Shown: positions 33,001-45,730, counted from the stretch's first letter. The stretch is 64,000 nt of DNA from Malus domestica (GCF_042453785.1 NC_091668.1:30505501-30569500), one strand, 5' to 3'. Notes: generated by a model from the letters alone, not told the origin. A program made the numbers and translations.

Positions 33001-36000
33001 GGCCACAAAAGCCAGCCACCTACAAGAAAACAGAATAATGCAAAACCCTGTGAATAAGATGAAAAAGGCCCAGCAAGAAGAGGATAAGCCAAGGATTCTA
33101 CATTAGTACAATACCTTTTAGTCCCAAAAGTAATGCAGAAAACCTACAAAAATTATTCAAATTTTGGATATACAACCCATACACAAAAGTAGAAAAAACA
33201 ACTAGCCTTCTAAGTTTCATCTCTTCTACTTTTTGAACAATAACATAAGATAACAATAACATTGATCAAATATAATGACTAAAAAAAGTGCATATAATAT
33301 AAGTATTAGAAGTATTAAATTCATGTTATTATAGCTTTGAAAGAACATAAACAAAAAAGGGGGGTTACCATTGCGGAATGTATTTGTTTCATCTCTGAGG
33401 AACTCCAACGGTTAAAAGGTGAAATTATCAACCCCTCAATTTGATTATGAGAAGTCTGGCCAATGCAAATTTCAAACTCCTAATGAACCATTTTTAAACA
33501 TAAATATCTACCAGCCTTTGTCATATTTGAACATGTAGTCAGAGTTTCACACAAGCAATGAGAAGAAAGATGATCTATAATTTGAAACTTATGACCATAT
33601 TAACTAGGATTTCCAAGATGATGCGAGGGAACGGAAAGGATTCCAAAGACGGTGGAGGTCGTGAATCACTGAGTGTTCTAGATCAATTAGTTCTCAATTC
33701 TGATCAATGGAAGGGTAAGAGTGAGATTTATCACTAAAACACTTATTCAGCCAAAAAAAATAACAGAAAAAGGTGATTTGATAAACTGGCTTTCGGTTAC
33801 ATGTATGCATAAAAAAATGAGTACCATTGAGGCAGAATTCTTTTTCCTCTCAGAACCCCGTTTGGTCATAGGTAAAGTAGGACTTCGAGCAGATGATGCA
33901 CCAGCTCTTCTACTTGTTTTACCATTAGGCAGTAACCTCTGTCAGCAAAGATGAAGTATGCTTAGAAACTCATCAACGCTTATCTAAAATTCAATTTTAA
34001 CATCTCCTAACAGCACTAAAATGCAATAATTGAAAATCATATTGAAAGTATGAATTCCACTAATCAATCGTCTCCTAGTTATCAGTAATATAAGCCATTA
34101 AATACCCGAGATCCAGCCTTGGCAGCCCTTTTTTGACGAACAAAGTCCATTAATGGTGTAACTATAGGAACGTCCTTTCCAGCACCTTTAAAAAGAAAAG
34201 TTAGACAAGAAAAATGAATCATTTGAAAGAATGCACTAAAAGAGAATTCAATGCTAAATATAAATTTTCTTTGTTATTATATTAGGTGATATGTCTGACT
34301 AACCAGATCGTTCTGCTTCTCTTCTCTCCAATTGTGTCTCTGCACTTGGAAGATTCTCAGCAGGCTTTGCAATGAATTCAAGAAACTCCAAATACTCGGG
34401 ATCTAGATGTTCATCAAGTAAATACTTGTACTTACTAACAGGAAAATAATTGTATATATAAGTCCACATGCAACAAAACAAGCTGTAGAATTTTTCTTTA
34501 AATGAATGTTACATATTAAATTATTACCTTTGAATATGGTTCCTTCACGACCATCCTTCTTAGACCAATGTTTTGGAACACGTTGTGAAGGAGCATACTC
34601 AACAATAACTTTAAATTGACTGCCTGAAAATGGAAAATAAATACTTTTAAATTTCATTATCTCAAATAAAAATTGTGGAAAGTTCCTGAGACAAATAGAA
34701 ATTAAACAAAGACAAATATATGAGAACGGCATGTTAAATCTTTTAAAAATAATAAAAATAAAAATCAGCAGTTTATATATTTTTTTAGCTGCAAGTAAAG
34801 CACATGAAAAAACTTCATTACCACCATAAGTTAGGAGAGAGCCTTAGCAAAAGAAAGAATAAAATATCATTAACCAAAACAAATATGCATATAAGCTGAA
34901 TAGATATATTTCAATAAGACTTCTAACAAGAGAGTTGATGTGTATGATAAATCCGCAAAGCAAGCTCAAACAGTACCCTTTTCATTAACAAACAGATGAC
35001 CGTCAAAGAATTCAGCAAAGTCGAATACATCCTCTGGCCTCTTCAAATCAATGTAGGCTCTTGAATATGACTGATTCTTTTGGCTGAAAAATTAATTCAA
35101 GAAAAAAGAAAATTAGCTAATCTTCCATCCTGCAGAATGTTGCTTCAAAGTTTCAAACACTTGATGCTCAAATATGACCAGTCAGTATGCTATTATGATT
35201 ACAATTTAAGCCATGAAAAAATGTTTCAACATTAGAACAAGTCGCCCATAAAACGTGCTTCAAAAGCTATTTATCAAAATAATAAAAATAATAATGCCGC
35301 AGAAAACAAGCAACAGACAGAATAAATGATTCTAGAGGCACCATAGACAGAGTGAGGACCATAATTCGAAATAGCCCCTAAAAATAAAAAAATAAATGCA
35401 ATAACTTGGAGATGCCAAAACACAGTAGCTATGAAGAAGTATACAATCTCAACCGTGCAAACTGAAATGAAAAATGGCTTCAATAGATAATGCCAACATT
35501 AAAATTTCTGACTTTCCTTCCATTCATCAATGACCTTCAAGAGCACAAAAAAGAAAGGTCAAAACTCCATGTTAATGACGACACCGGAGCAATCAGAAGA
35601 ACCCACTCTCAACACTCCCATCCGATACAAAGTCGACATTCCAAGTAGCATGAACCTAAGGTCCTAACAAACCATGAGTTGACAGTATGAACTAAAGTAA
35701 ACCCACAAACAAATACATATCCCCTTTTGATTTCTACACAAAATTTATGCTAACCCATCAACAAAATTAAGAAAACAAAGCCGAAACGGCACATAAAACA
35801 GCGAAAGAAGTTGTATTTCAAGTAGAACCAACCAACAAATTTGCCAGAAAACCCTAACCTCCTCTTGCCAGGACGAAAAGCAACCCAGTTGTAGCGGCCA
35901 GCAAAGAAAACGTCGATTTGCTCCACAAGCGCAGCTTGCGAAATCGAAGGCGGCAAGTGTCGAAGCACCACCTTGGTTCGATCCAACTGGCCCTTCATCA

Positions 36001-36001
36001 T
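30018..36001 (-). CDS. UPF3: UPF3, regulator of nonsense-mediated mRNA decay
   Basis: Links UPF2/UPF1 to the exon-junction complex to trigger decay of mRNAs with premature stops; shuttles between nucleus and cytoplasm. Eleven exons join in phase: 36001-35859, 35083-34977, 34623-34528, 34402-34304, 34185-34106, 33938-33825, 32875-32728, 32056-31986, 31451-31004, 30268-30156, 30056-30018, about 485 residues (Arabidopsis about 482, from memory). The N-terminal RRM-like Smg4/UPF3 domain reads DRTKVVLRHLPPSISQAAL, then SYSRAYIDLKRPEDVFDFA, FKVIVEYAPSQRVPK, and PEYLEFLEFIAKPAENLPSA. A basic stretch FVRQKRAAKAG follows. The long exon 31451-31004 encodes a low-complexity Ser/Gln/Arg region, and the tail ends KQVWVQKSSSGS. 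The start is at a double Met (36001 or 35998). Nothing is broken. Confidence 0.94.
32148..32160. repeat. Poly(G) run in a UPF3 intron
   Basis: Thirteen or so consecutive G residues follow GAGAAGAG. The coding strand of UPF3 therefore carries poly(C). Confidence 0.9.
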
Positions 36002-36049
36002 CTCCCCAATCCAAAAACAAAAACCCTAGAAAAACCAACTAAAAGCTCC

Positions 36050-36300
36050 GCAGAATCGAACGGTTTTCGCAAATTGCTTCGGAAATACACGAAAAATCTC
36101 CGCTAAATTACATCTTCTTGGCTTCTGAAAATCATCGATCGAGGTCGATCTGAAACCCCTAATTCACCAAACGCCATGCACGAAAATGCTACAGACGCAA
36201 GAGTGAGTTGAAACGGTTGCGTTTTGCGCCTTCAGGTCTTCTCCCCCTCCTCTGTAGTTCTCTCTCTGGGTTTCGAGTACGAAGAAGTGATATACGTATG
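36050..36300 (-). promoter_or_regulatory. 5' UTR / promoter region of UPF3
   Basis: AAACCCTAG (about 36021-36029), a telo-box-like motif common near start sites of plant translation and RNA genes, lies about 20 bp above the start codon. No TATA box is evident. Confidence 0.35.
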
Positions 36301-36394
36301 CATACGTGGGTGTGTTTGGCACGTGGCATATGGAAGTAATAAATTATTGAAATAGCGTGAAACCAAGGTAAGTACTATGTACTCATTAGCAAGT

Positions 36395-36510
36395 GGCAAT
36401 TTAGTATGGTGGTGGAAAGGTATTTGATGCTGCGACGGTCTAGGTTCGAACTTATTGATGGTTAATTTAACATTTAATTTAACAGAATCTATCATTTGAC
36501 AAAAAAAAAA
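36395..36510 (+). repeat. SINE-like repeat
   Basis: TTTAGTATGGTGGTGGAAAG resembles an A-box region, GGTTCGAAC at 36443-36451 is a B box, and a poly(A) tail lies at 36501-36510. Confidence 0.5.
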
Positions 36511-36559
36511 TGTATGTGCTCATCAAATTGCGAATTCGAATTCAAGTTTAATACCCCGT

Positions 36560-36786
36560 AACTCGTTTGAGAGGGTTTTTTTTAAGTGTTTTTTAAGTTC
36601 TAAATGCATTTTAAGTGTTTTTTTTTTCAGGATTTATTTTGAAATAAGCATCAGACATGTGCTTTTTGTCGGAAGCACGTAAAGTGCATTTCTAATATCC
36701 ACTTTAATTTTTACTAATAATTAATTTTAAAAACATTTTGACCAGAAGCGCATTCGGTTATTTCTAAAAACAGTTCTAAACGAGTT
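36560..36786. mobile_element. hAT-like MITE, copy 1
   Basis: Inverted ends AACTCGTTTGAGAGG and (reverse complement) GAACTCGTTTAGAAC. The interior has AAGTGTTTTTT, GGAAGCACGTAAAGTG and CACTTTAATTTTTACTAA, shared with 44277-44472. Confidence 0.6.
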
Positions 36787-37737
36787 CTAAGTCTTGGAGC
36801 GCACTTTCTAATGTTTTGTAATAGTAATTTGTTAAAAATGATATAAATATGCAATAGATTTGGAAAATTTGAAGAGAAATCAAATATTAGGGAAATTAGA
36901 GATAAATTATTAAATACATAGAGGTGTATTTATCAAATATTATAGCGTGAAACTGTAACTAAATAAAACATCAAAGTGATTAATTGTATAAAGGATCAGT
37001 CGAGCAAGTGAGACATTCATTCTCATCTTTTATTGATAGGTTGGAATAAACAACCAAAAAAACCAAAACTTACCCGCTCTATACATATATCAAACTGAAA
37101 ATACTGAAAAATTCGGTACAGGTGTCAGTATAACACATAGGTTAGTATGGTAAGACCGAACTAAACCAAATTAAATATATAAGATTAGAAAAAAAAAATT
37201 TGAACAAAATAAGATTATAATTTATATAGCCGTCGGATTGGTTGAGATTTAATCTCAACCGTTGAATTAAAATCAACTCTCTCTTGGCCTCAGCTACAAT
37301 GATTGATGCTCTACTGTGTACTAGTGATTAGTTTAGAAGGAATTAATTTTATTTCTATAATCTACAATTGACAACCTCATATTCTAGGATGAACTTGAAG
37401 ACTCAGTAAGTGAAGTATTTAGTTTTATATTTTTATTTTGTTAGTATTCAATACATTGAATCTTCTATATAACAATAATATACTAATTAGCAATAATTTG
37501 TGTTTACTGTTATATGTTGGGCCGCTTAATTTTAAAGGTGAGAAGAATTCAACTCAAGATGAAATGGTACCTTCTCCGCCGTCTCCACCACGTAATTTCA
37601 ACAACGTCAATCACTACTTCCACGATTACCCAATTCAAATTCACTTGTAAGGGTCAATCATTTACAACTACTGCATCAAAGGGAAGAGGCCAATCTTCTA
37701 CAAAGGACCAACCATCTATAAAGAGAAGTGGGCGAAG

Positions 37738-37940
37738 GGAAAGAGATTCTCTCCAGGTTTCTCCTTCCAAAATCAAGGGATCAAATGATTCGGGCCTTTA
37801 AAAATTTGATCCAACAATTAAAAATTATTATAACTTTTAAAAGTTTTTACTGACTTCTCTGTTTTTAGCCGTTGGATTAAATTTTAAAGGGCCGGATCAC
37901 TTAATCCCTAGATTTTGGAGAGAAAGATTCGGAGATGATC
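37738..37940. mobile_element. MITE with long inverted ends
   Basis: AAATCAAGGGATCAAATGAT...GGGCCTTTAAAAATTTGATCCAAC at the left is mirrored by the reverse complement of GTTGGATTAAATTTTAAAGGGCC...ATCCCTAGATTTTGG at the right. It is about 200 bp with no coding. Confidence 0.65.
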
Positions 37941-38579
37941 TATTTCATGGCCAAAGGGGCCGAATGGGCCGAAAGGGCCATCATCGTCATCAACTTGAAG
38001 TTTGAATTCATTTGAAACTAAATTTGTAACTTAATTTATTATTTTTTGGTTGTCATGACTCGTGACAGAATGTGTATTTTATTTTGAATTGGAAGACTTT
38101 AAGGCACTAATTAAATTAGAATTTATTTTTTGGATTTTTTTCTAAATACGTCTTAAATCCAAGTTAGTGTAAATGCCCCACCATGAGTTATAAGATTAAA
38201 TTTTCTACATTTAAATGAATGTAGCTTCTCGACCTCATCATTGACTAATACGTATTTATAAATTTAATTTTTTTTTTATTTTGTTATCATAAACTTAATA
38301 TATGTCAAACGATGAGTGCAAAAAATTTGATTTCGAGCCACGATAGCAAGTCACCTTGAAGTGACCACAAAAATAATAGAGCAGTGCAAGTGACTAGTGA
38401 GTGGCACTTGGCAGGCAGGAAAAGAAAATAAAAGGAAAAATGAAAACGAGTGATTTGACTGAAAGTACATAAATACAAGGGAGGGATGGTTGAGACTCAT
38501 GCTCTAGTAGGAATTTTGCATCTTTGCTCACTCTCTCGCACCAACACCCGCCTCCAATAAGGGGCAGAAAAGATTTGAA

Positions 38580-38898
38580 TCTCTCTCTGCCCCGACCTCC
38601 CTCCTCTCTCATTCCCGTCCTGTAAGCCCCTCTCTCTCCCCTCTTTCTCCTCTCTCTTTCTAATTACATATTGTTTTTTTTTTCTTGCTGGGTTGTGTGT
38701 TGTTCTATTGTTTGCTGTGTGTTTTCTTCAAAGTGGGATCAATTTTCTTGTGAAGATAATGCTTTATCGGTGTTTTCTTCAACTGGGTTTTGCTCATTTG
38801 ACATTTACATAATGATATGCCATTTTTTGTGCGTTTTCTGAAGTGGGTTTGTTAATTTGTTTTGTGGGTTCTTTGACATGTACAGTAGTGCCTGTGTT
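38580..38898 (+). promoter_or_regulatory. CT-rich 5' leader with 5' UTR intron of the KH gene
   Basis: A pyrimidine-rich leader (38580-38660) includes a donor CGTCCT/GTAAGC at 38621/38622. An acceptor GACATGTACAG ends at 38885, 13 bp before the ATG. Joining them removes about 264 bp. Confidence 0.55.
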
Positions 38899-41800
38899 AT
38901 GGGAGAGAGAATCCCTCCTGGAAGTTACTTCCAGTACCCACCTCCTGGTGTCCATGCTTCTCCACACAGGTCTTCTTTCCCTGCAGATCGAGAGAGGTCA
39001 GTAATTTGCTGAACTTTTAATGTTTCACCTGTTAATTCAATCTCATTTCGATTCCTTGTCGATGATTTATCGGTGACATGTGTAGCTGGTGGTTCCGTAC
39101 TTGACGTTTTCTGTCGGTGTGAGTGGTGGTTTTATCATTAGTACATTGATGGCCATTCTATTTGGTTTTGCTTTCGTAGAATATACTTAGTTTTCAAGGG
39201 CTTATGTGTTTTATCCCATATATTGTGGCTGTCCCATGCTTTTCTGATGTCTTTTGGGTTTCAGTCCTTATATTTCGTCTATTATCTTTAGTAGGGTTAA
39301 GAGAGTATGGCGCTATGAATTCTCGAGTCCTTGAGTATGCTCCATGAGTTTTTGGGAGTTAATTTCATAACCCCCGTTTGATTTTCAGTTTCCGATGGAA
39401 AAACATTTAAAGGGAGGTAGTAAATGATTTCATATTTGGGAAATTGGTCTTTCAGACATTTTAGCTTACCTTGTAATTAGACTACTTTTTTCTTCCTGAA
39501 ATGTGAAATGCCATAAATTATATTTAGATTGCCGGTTTCTTTTACTGTTCAAGAGAAAATGTTTATGTTTTTATAGATATGTTTTACGAAGGCATTTCAG
39601 GCTCTAATTGAAGTAGAAATATGTTTAAATGCCACAATAGTCAATTTGTTTTACCAATGAAGAAAAAAATTGATTGGTACTTTTGTACATACGTTTGGGA
39701 GGTTGTTTCTGCATGCGTTTCATACAAACTTGACAATCTTTCTTCTTAAATGCCATTGGGAGGTTGTTTCTGTATGCATTTCATACAAACTTGACAATCT
39801 TTTTTTTTTTTAAATGCCATTAATTAATCGATATAGTCAACGAACCCCATTGAATATCAAACACAGTAATCCTCAGGAACTTGTTAACATGGATAAGCTT
39901 CAAAGGGTGAATATATATTTGAGTGATTGCACGTTGAGCTTTAACCCTACTAGTTCTTATTTCACTTCACCGCTGCTTTCAGATCATACATAGTGCTATA
40001 TGTTTCTAAATATTGAATCAAATCATAAAAGGAAAAAGACAAACCCACTCATTCTTTTTATGCGAGCACGGTCTTCAGTGGAAAAGTGTCGTTAGCATGG
40101 CAGGTGAAAGTTGTGAGACGTAGTTTGGAACCTCCTTTCGTGCTCACCTGCTTTGTCTCTGAGCTTTTAAGTGCAACCAAATCACTGCCATTGTTATGCA
40201 TATTGCTGTTGTTGTGTCAGATAGTCCCCAGACCCCACATGTCCATTTTTAATGGTAAGATGAAACACCTGTGACGTGGTTGAAAGCTAGACACCTAATA
40301 CCCCTCTCTCTTGACTGGTGTATAATGTTTGAGTGAAACATATGGATCATTGCTAATGAAACACTTGTGGCATGGTTGAATGCTATAAACCTAACGTCTG
40401 TCCTCACTGGTCTATGATGTGCAAGTGAGTGGCAGAAAGTATTGAACATTTTTTTGTCATTACCTGGTTGCGTTTGGTTGTGGTGGAGATGCTGAGGGAA
40501 AGTCAGGTTTTACCAGAAAGTTGTTTTTCAATTTTTATTTTTTAATGAGGAAGTTTAAAGGTTAACATAAGAAGTTTTATGGAGATGTGGTGTGATTGTG
40601 GTGCTAAGAAAGATATAGAAAGATTTTTGACGTGAGGGAGTGAAGTTTGGGACAAATTTCAATCACAGTCGTCTTTGTGGACTTTAGACTCTTCAAAGTT
40701 CAGAGAAACTCTTCTTTTTATTTTGCTGTTCTTTACTGATTGGAGGGCTGCTTTTATCCTTTTGGTCATATTAATGTTCTTTACTATTTTGGCTTCCTGT
40801 CGACATCTTGTTCATTTTGTAATGATGTTTGTACTTGTACTCAATCATTGATGCACATCTCACTTCATGTATACAATTGAAGATGTTTGAGCATGTTGCT
40901 CATTCCCTTGGAAATCATGATCTTTTTCCGATAATACTTCAATTTGAGTTCGTGAAAACAACAACAACAACAACAACAAAGCCTTTTCCCACTAAGTTCA
41001 ATGTTGTGATGTCTGCATATATGATATAACATGAATATTCTTTCTCAAAATTACTTTAATACAATTTTCATTTTCCAAATATTAACTAGTAAGAAACACT
41101 ACATACTACTGCTTTTCGAAGTATGCTAGGAATTGACACAAGATTTGGCTGGTGTTATGGCAGATATTTGGCTGAACTACTGGCAGAGAAGCAAAAGTTG
41201 GGACCATTCCTGCAAATATTGCCTCTATGTAGCAGACTTCTAAATCATGGTTAGATGAAATTTCTATATAATGCTTTTCCCCTGTGTAGCCCACTTCTAA
41301 ATTTTATGTCTCATTAAATTTTGTTTTCTCTTGTGAACTAAGAACATTTTTTGTGGTTGACAATAAGTTTTGGCCGCCCTTTTTTCTTTCTAAAAATCTG
41401 ATTAATCCATAAACAAGATACTTTTTCTGTACAGGTTTACATGTATGTGCAGATGGTCATGTACTGTGATATCAGTTTGGATTTAACTACTTGGCATGTG
41501 TGTGTTTGACAGCTGTTCTTGGATATGTTTGTTCCAATCCATATTTCAAAACACAAAATGTGTTTGCACTGTCTATGCTTCCCCTGCGTGTCGGAAGTAA
41601 TGATACCAAATGGTGTATTTAGAAATGAATTAAAAGAACACTAGAACAAAGATCTTTTTTTTGGATGATTTTTAAGCTGTAAATTATCAGATCCTCACAA
41701 TTAACATTAGTTATAGTTTCTGTATAGAGAAAGTATTGAGTCCTTGAAAAGGGCTGTGGCGGTGGTAACTGTAATTTCTTCACTATACAATCATCTATTA

Positions 41801-44051
41801 TAAATTTTTGTGCAGTGTCTCCTATGACAATCAATGTTTAAGCATGTTGGTTGGAAACTGCATGCTCTTGTAAAATGCTTAAACCATGTGTAGCTACAGT
41901 TTCATTTTTCTGGTCTTTTTTGGTTATTTGCTGAAGCATACTTTGTTCTTTGACGCCATGACAGAGATCAGACAAATATCAGGCTTCAATCAAACTCCTG
42001 CAGATCGTGAAAGATTTACGCATGACAGTCCATTTAGGTCATTAAGTCAAAATGCGAATGGTAGACCAATGGATCTGGAGGGATGGCCAGGAATACACAT
42101 GGAGGTAATTCTAGTAATAGAAGTGGGTGATGCTTATTTTGTATTTTGTTTGAATTTTTTACCATAGTTGTTGCTTGAATTCAATTATCATTGTCTAATT
42201 TTCTTAATTTTTTTTAATAGCCTTCATTTCTTGAAATGTAAGACGAGAGTTTTGATTTCTTTAACGCGTGTTTGACAAGCCTGTGAGACACCGTATGCCA
42301 GAGCTGTAGTCCGGTTTGTAATGTTTTGGTGGCCATCCAAGCCAACTTCCAATATGTTATTGTTGAAACCACTATACCATTCGTAGTACAATCATCTACT
42401 CATAGCTGAATAAAACTCTTTTATGGTGTATGACATAGTGGGAAGAGAGTTTAGGTTTTGCTCATGTCTTATGTTGTTTGTATGTGTGAATCTTCATTCA
42501 TGATAATTTGTCTCCTGTAGGACAATGGACATATCCAGAGAATGGCCCCGTTTCAATCTCCTTCTATGGGATGGCTTGGGGGGCAAGGAATTCCAACCAC
42601 CCCTATTGTAAAGAGAGTTATTAGACTTGATCTTCCCGTGGACAAATATCCACATGTAAGTAAGGAAGGGGTTATGATTTGTGCAGAGTTTATTTTCAAC
42701 CTTTTTGTCTTAATTAACAATTTTTCACACCAAACTTGGCAGTACAATTTTGTTGGCCGAATTTTGGGACCACGTGGGAACTCCCTAAAAAGAGTTGAAG
42801 CCATGACAGAGTGTAGGGTGTACATCCGAGGCCGGGGCTCAGTGAAGGATTCTGGAAAGGTATTGCTCATCTTTTTTGGGTAGTTAGTTGGCACTGGCAT
42901 GGTTGCATGAAAATTGACTTCTAAATTTGCTCATTCATATTCGTTTATAGTAGGTATTAATTCATGCATTCTACAAAATACTCAACATAATTAATTTCAT
43001 AGATCATATGTTCTCGTTGTAGGCTTGTAGCCTAGGAGTAACAAACAGGAGTAAAAAAAATTGGAACTGTTTGAAATAGCACTCAGTGTTAGAATAGAAG
43101 GGATCTCTAATAAGAGGACTCACACGAGCTTCAGGCCAGCTGTGAGGTTTCCAAAAACTTTAACATGAAGCTTGAAATTGATGCTAGTGAGAGTTCATGG
43201 TATACGGTTCTCTCTTGACTTAGCAAAACAAGAATGTGTAAATATAAATATGTTTGTAGTTTGGATTTGTGTAGTTGTATTACAACTCACTACAAACAGC
43301 TTGATGGATCCAAAATGACGGAGATGGAGGTAGCTAGGAACTAACCGCTTCAGTCTGATATCGTAGTTTGGACTTGTGTAGTAGTGCCTGCTTATTGTTA
43401 CGGCTTTCGTTCATTTTCTTTAATCTTTGGTTGGGGTCATGTGTGCTTCAACAGATAATGTATCCTTACATTTTTATGGTCTCAACTTTTGAATGACAAT
43501 TAAGTTGGACATTTTCTGAGTGGCACGGTGTGCTAAAAATGGCAGGCGGAATATCGATTTGCAAACTTCATCGAAGAGTTATTTGTCTGAAAAATACTCA
43601 TGTATCCTTGTCAAATTCTAGTTTTCATTGACATCATTTGGCTCCTTATGTGCCTTGTACATTGTTTTTCTTCAGGAAGAGAAATTAAAAGACGAGCCTG
43701 GATATGAACATCTTAATGAGCCGTTGCATGTGTTGGTGGAGGCTGAATTTCCGGAGGATATAATCAATGCTCGCTTGGATCATGCAGTGGCAATACTCGA
43801 GAACCTTCTGAAGCCTGTGGTATGAATAGCATTGGTCGCGTAGTTGACTCTTGATTCATTTTCTTGGACAGTTTTTAACCCGTCTCTTGCAGGACGAGTC
43901 CTTCGATCACTATAAGAAGCAACAACTTAGAGAATTGGCTATGCTGAACGGTACACTGAGGGAAGAGAGCCCCAGCATGAGCCCAAGTCTAAGCCCGAGC
44001 ATGTCGCCCTTCAACAGTACAGGGATGAAACGAGCCAAGACAGGGAAGTAA
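38899..44051 (+). CDS. STAR/KH-domain RNA-binding protein (QUAKING-like, At1g09660 type)
   Basis: A single-KH STAR-family protein, expected to bind mRNA and act in splicing or mRNA fate; no plant-specific role is known to me. Seven exons join in phase: 38899-38996, 41164-41249, 41965-42104, 42521-42655, 42743-42859, 43676-43819, 43893-44051, about 292 residues. It begins [17 protein letters not shown]. The QUA1-like dimerisation region is [20 protein letters not shown]. The KH domain reads [20 protein letters not shown], then the GXXG-type loop [25 protein letters not shown] and [21 protein letters not shown]2-like [18 protein letters not shown] and a Ser/Pro tail [14 protein letters not shown] end in MKRAKTGK. 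All parts are intact. Intron 1 is 2.2 kb and holds small duplications. Confidence 0.94.
39696..39822. repeat. Tandem duplication, unit about 62 bp, KH gene intron 1
   Basis: TTGGGAGGTTGTTTCTG, ATGC and TTTCATACAAACTTGACAAT, then TAAATGCCAT, occur twice in a row with few differences. Confidence 0.85.
40259..40440. repeat. Imperfect tandem duplication, unit about 100 bp, KH gene intron 1
   Basis: GATGAAACACCTGTGACGTG / AATGAAACACTTGTGGCATG, then GTTGAA.GCTA, ACCTAA and ACTGGT.TATGATG-like segments, occur in the same order. Confidence 0.55.
40957..41003. repeat. (ACA)n-tailed LINE 3' end scrap, KH gene intron 1
   Basis: AAAACAACAACAACAACAAC followed by AAAGCCTTTTCCCACTAAGT is the known 3' terminus of plant RTE-type LINEs. 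Only some 45 bp remain. Confidence 0.55.
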
Positions 44052-44270
44052 TAAATCCTAAAACTATGCTGATCGTTAGTGGTTCAATCACTGAAAACAT
44101 TCACATCTGCCTTGTCGAAGAACTTTCGGCATCTTGATAATTTTGATTTCCAACACATTGGGAGGCCTTGTTGACAAACTGATGAACAAATTTCGGGCCC
44201 TTCGTCCGGCCTCTCAGACAGGTGAACAGGTTCAGTAGTTCCGTACGACATGCCTTCTACGTCCACTGTG
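44052..44270 (+). other. 3' UTR of the KH gene (presumed)
   Basis: Immediately follows the stop codon and has no coding potential. The poly(A) site was not located; a MITE begins at 44277. Confidence 0.4.
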
Positions 44271-44276
44271 ATTTAG

Positions 44277-44472
44277 AACTCATTTGGAAGTGCTTTTAAA
44301 ATGAATGAAAAATCTTTTGGTGAAATTGATTTTGGGTTCTAAAAGCACTTTTAAGTATATGCTTCTTGCAGGAAGCACTAAAGTGTTTTTCTATGGTCCA
44401 CTTGGATTTTTAGTAAAAATTGGTTTTAAAAATATTTTCACCTCTCATTTTAAAAACACTTCTGAACGAGCT
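44277..44472. mobile_element. hAT-like MITE, copy 2
   Basis: GAACTCATTTGGAAGTGCTT at the left and AAAACACTTCTGAACGAGCT at the right are near inverted repeats. The interior has CTTGCAGGAAGCACTAAAGTG and matches 36560-36786. Confidence 0.6.
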
Positions 44473-44765
44473 TATATTGTTTCTTTGATAGGGAACACAA
44501 TATTATTCTTTAGTTATATTTGTAGCCTATAGCCTCGAGCTTGTAGGCCGTCGTTTGATTTTCCTGTGATCATATTCCAGCATCTTGTACTAGGCAAAAT
44601 GCTACATTGACTAAGTTTATATTTATCTTGTATGCATGTATTGTGCTATTGTTTACAATAAAAATAAGTTCAGATGAGTTTCTAATTTTTGCCATTTTGT
44701 TTTGGCGTCTTTGTACTCGCTTTTTCCATGTTGCAAGCGGTGGATTACCTTGGTAGTTATGGGGA

Positions 44766-45085
44766 CATATCCTCTTCAGATCCGAACCATCTGGATCCTA
44801 TGGACCTCCCTACCATCACTCACCTCCCCCTCCCCATCGCACCCCAATTACCACTGCATGTTTCCCCGACCTTCAACCCTTCCCATTTTCTTCTTTCGTT
44901 CTTTCTCTGCGGTTCTGCTTCGTCGATCGCCACGAAGAAGATGGCATGGATGTTGAGGAGAAAGAAAAGGAGTAAGAATGTTAAAGATGGAAGTGATTTC
45001 AGCCGCACGATTTACATAAATGGCTGGGGTTATTTGATCAGTAGGATCTGGATGGTTCGGATCCGAAGAGAATATTTTTCTGGTA
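44766..45085. mobile_element. MITE with TIRs containing TCTTC(A/G)GATCCGAACCAT
   Basis: ATATCCTCTTCAGATCCGAA...CATCTGGATCCTA at the left is mirrored by reverse complement AATATTCTCTTCGGATCCGA...CATCCAGATCCTA at the right. The 145-codon open frame that crosses it (44689-45126) is a by-product. Confidence 0.7.
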
Positions 45086-45142
45086 GATACGACCTTCCTC
45101 TTCAACCTACCATATCTTGGGTTTAAACCCAGCCCTTTTACC

Positions 45143-45320
45143 TGTCATTTAGTACTACGGTCTGATGGTATTCCTCTTCACTTGTAAGTAAGAGGTCTTA
45201 GGTTCGAATATCGTGGATGGCAAATTCGATACCAAATTAGGTTGTTTATTGTGTGACTTAACCAAACTCCCCAATTCCCTTAGTGTAAAATATATCGTTG
45301 TACTCGAAGAAAAAAAAAAA
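45143..45320 (+). repeat. SINE-like repeat with poly(A) tail
   Basis: TTTAGTACTACGGTCTGATG (A-box-like), GTAAGAGGTCTTAGGTTCGA (B box GGTTCGAAT at 45201-45209), and a body ending GTTGTACTCGAAG plus a run of A. A diverged relative is at 56212-56370. Confidence 0.65.
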
Positions 45321-45573
45321 CGCCTCCCCTCAGTGTAGCTTAAATAGTGATACCGCTTGTAATAGAAAAAGTTTCATTTATGTTACGGAATAGAATGAAA
45401 TTCATACATATGTAATTGAAATGGGGAGAGAATGAGAATTGAATCAAGTATTTCCCCTAATCAGTCTAATCCTTAGGTTTTTCTAAGCATTTAATCATGT
45501 ATTAGTACGTGCACGGAAAATTAAAAATCAGAATTATCCAATATTTCAGTCACAGAAACAATGTTTTGAATTA

Positions 45574-45730
45574 AAGGAAAACTAATAAAAAAAAGGTTTA
45601 AAAATTTTGAGTTTTAACAAAAATGACAAAATAAATGGTAAAGTGAATAGTATTAAAATTGACTTTTTAATATAAAAATATGATTTTTCGTTAAAATGAA
45701 CAGTTCCGGAAACTTTTCGTTAAAGTTCCC
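45574..45730 (+). mobile_element. MITE, copy 3 of the three-copy family
   Basis: AAAGGAAAACTAATAAAA to TTTTCGTTAAAGTTCCC, with GAGTTTTAAC and AAAGTGAATAGTA inside. It matches the copies at 8427 and 17643. Confidence 0.65.

Larger units (their letters stand above)
36301..38560. other. Intergenic region between UPF3 and the KH gene (divergent)
   Basis: No gene supported. It holds a SINE-like repeat (36395-36510), two MITEs (36560-36786, 37738-37940) and AT-rich DNA. The open frames around 37438-37801 overlap the MITE and have no recognisable protein features. Confidence 0.55.

Noticed and set aside
37438..37801. Two overlapping plus-strand ORFs of 70-95 codons
   Set aside because: Basic, low-complexity and partly inside a MITE; no support as genes.
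44689..45126. 145-codon plus-strand ORF
   Set aside because: It coincides with an inverted-repeat MITE, has no recognisable domain and continues into flanking repeat; not treated as a gene.
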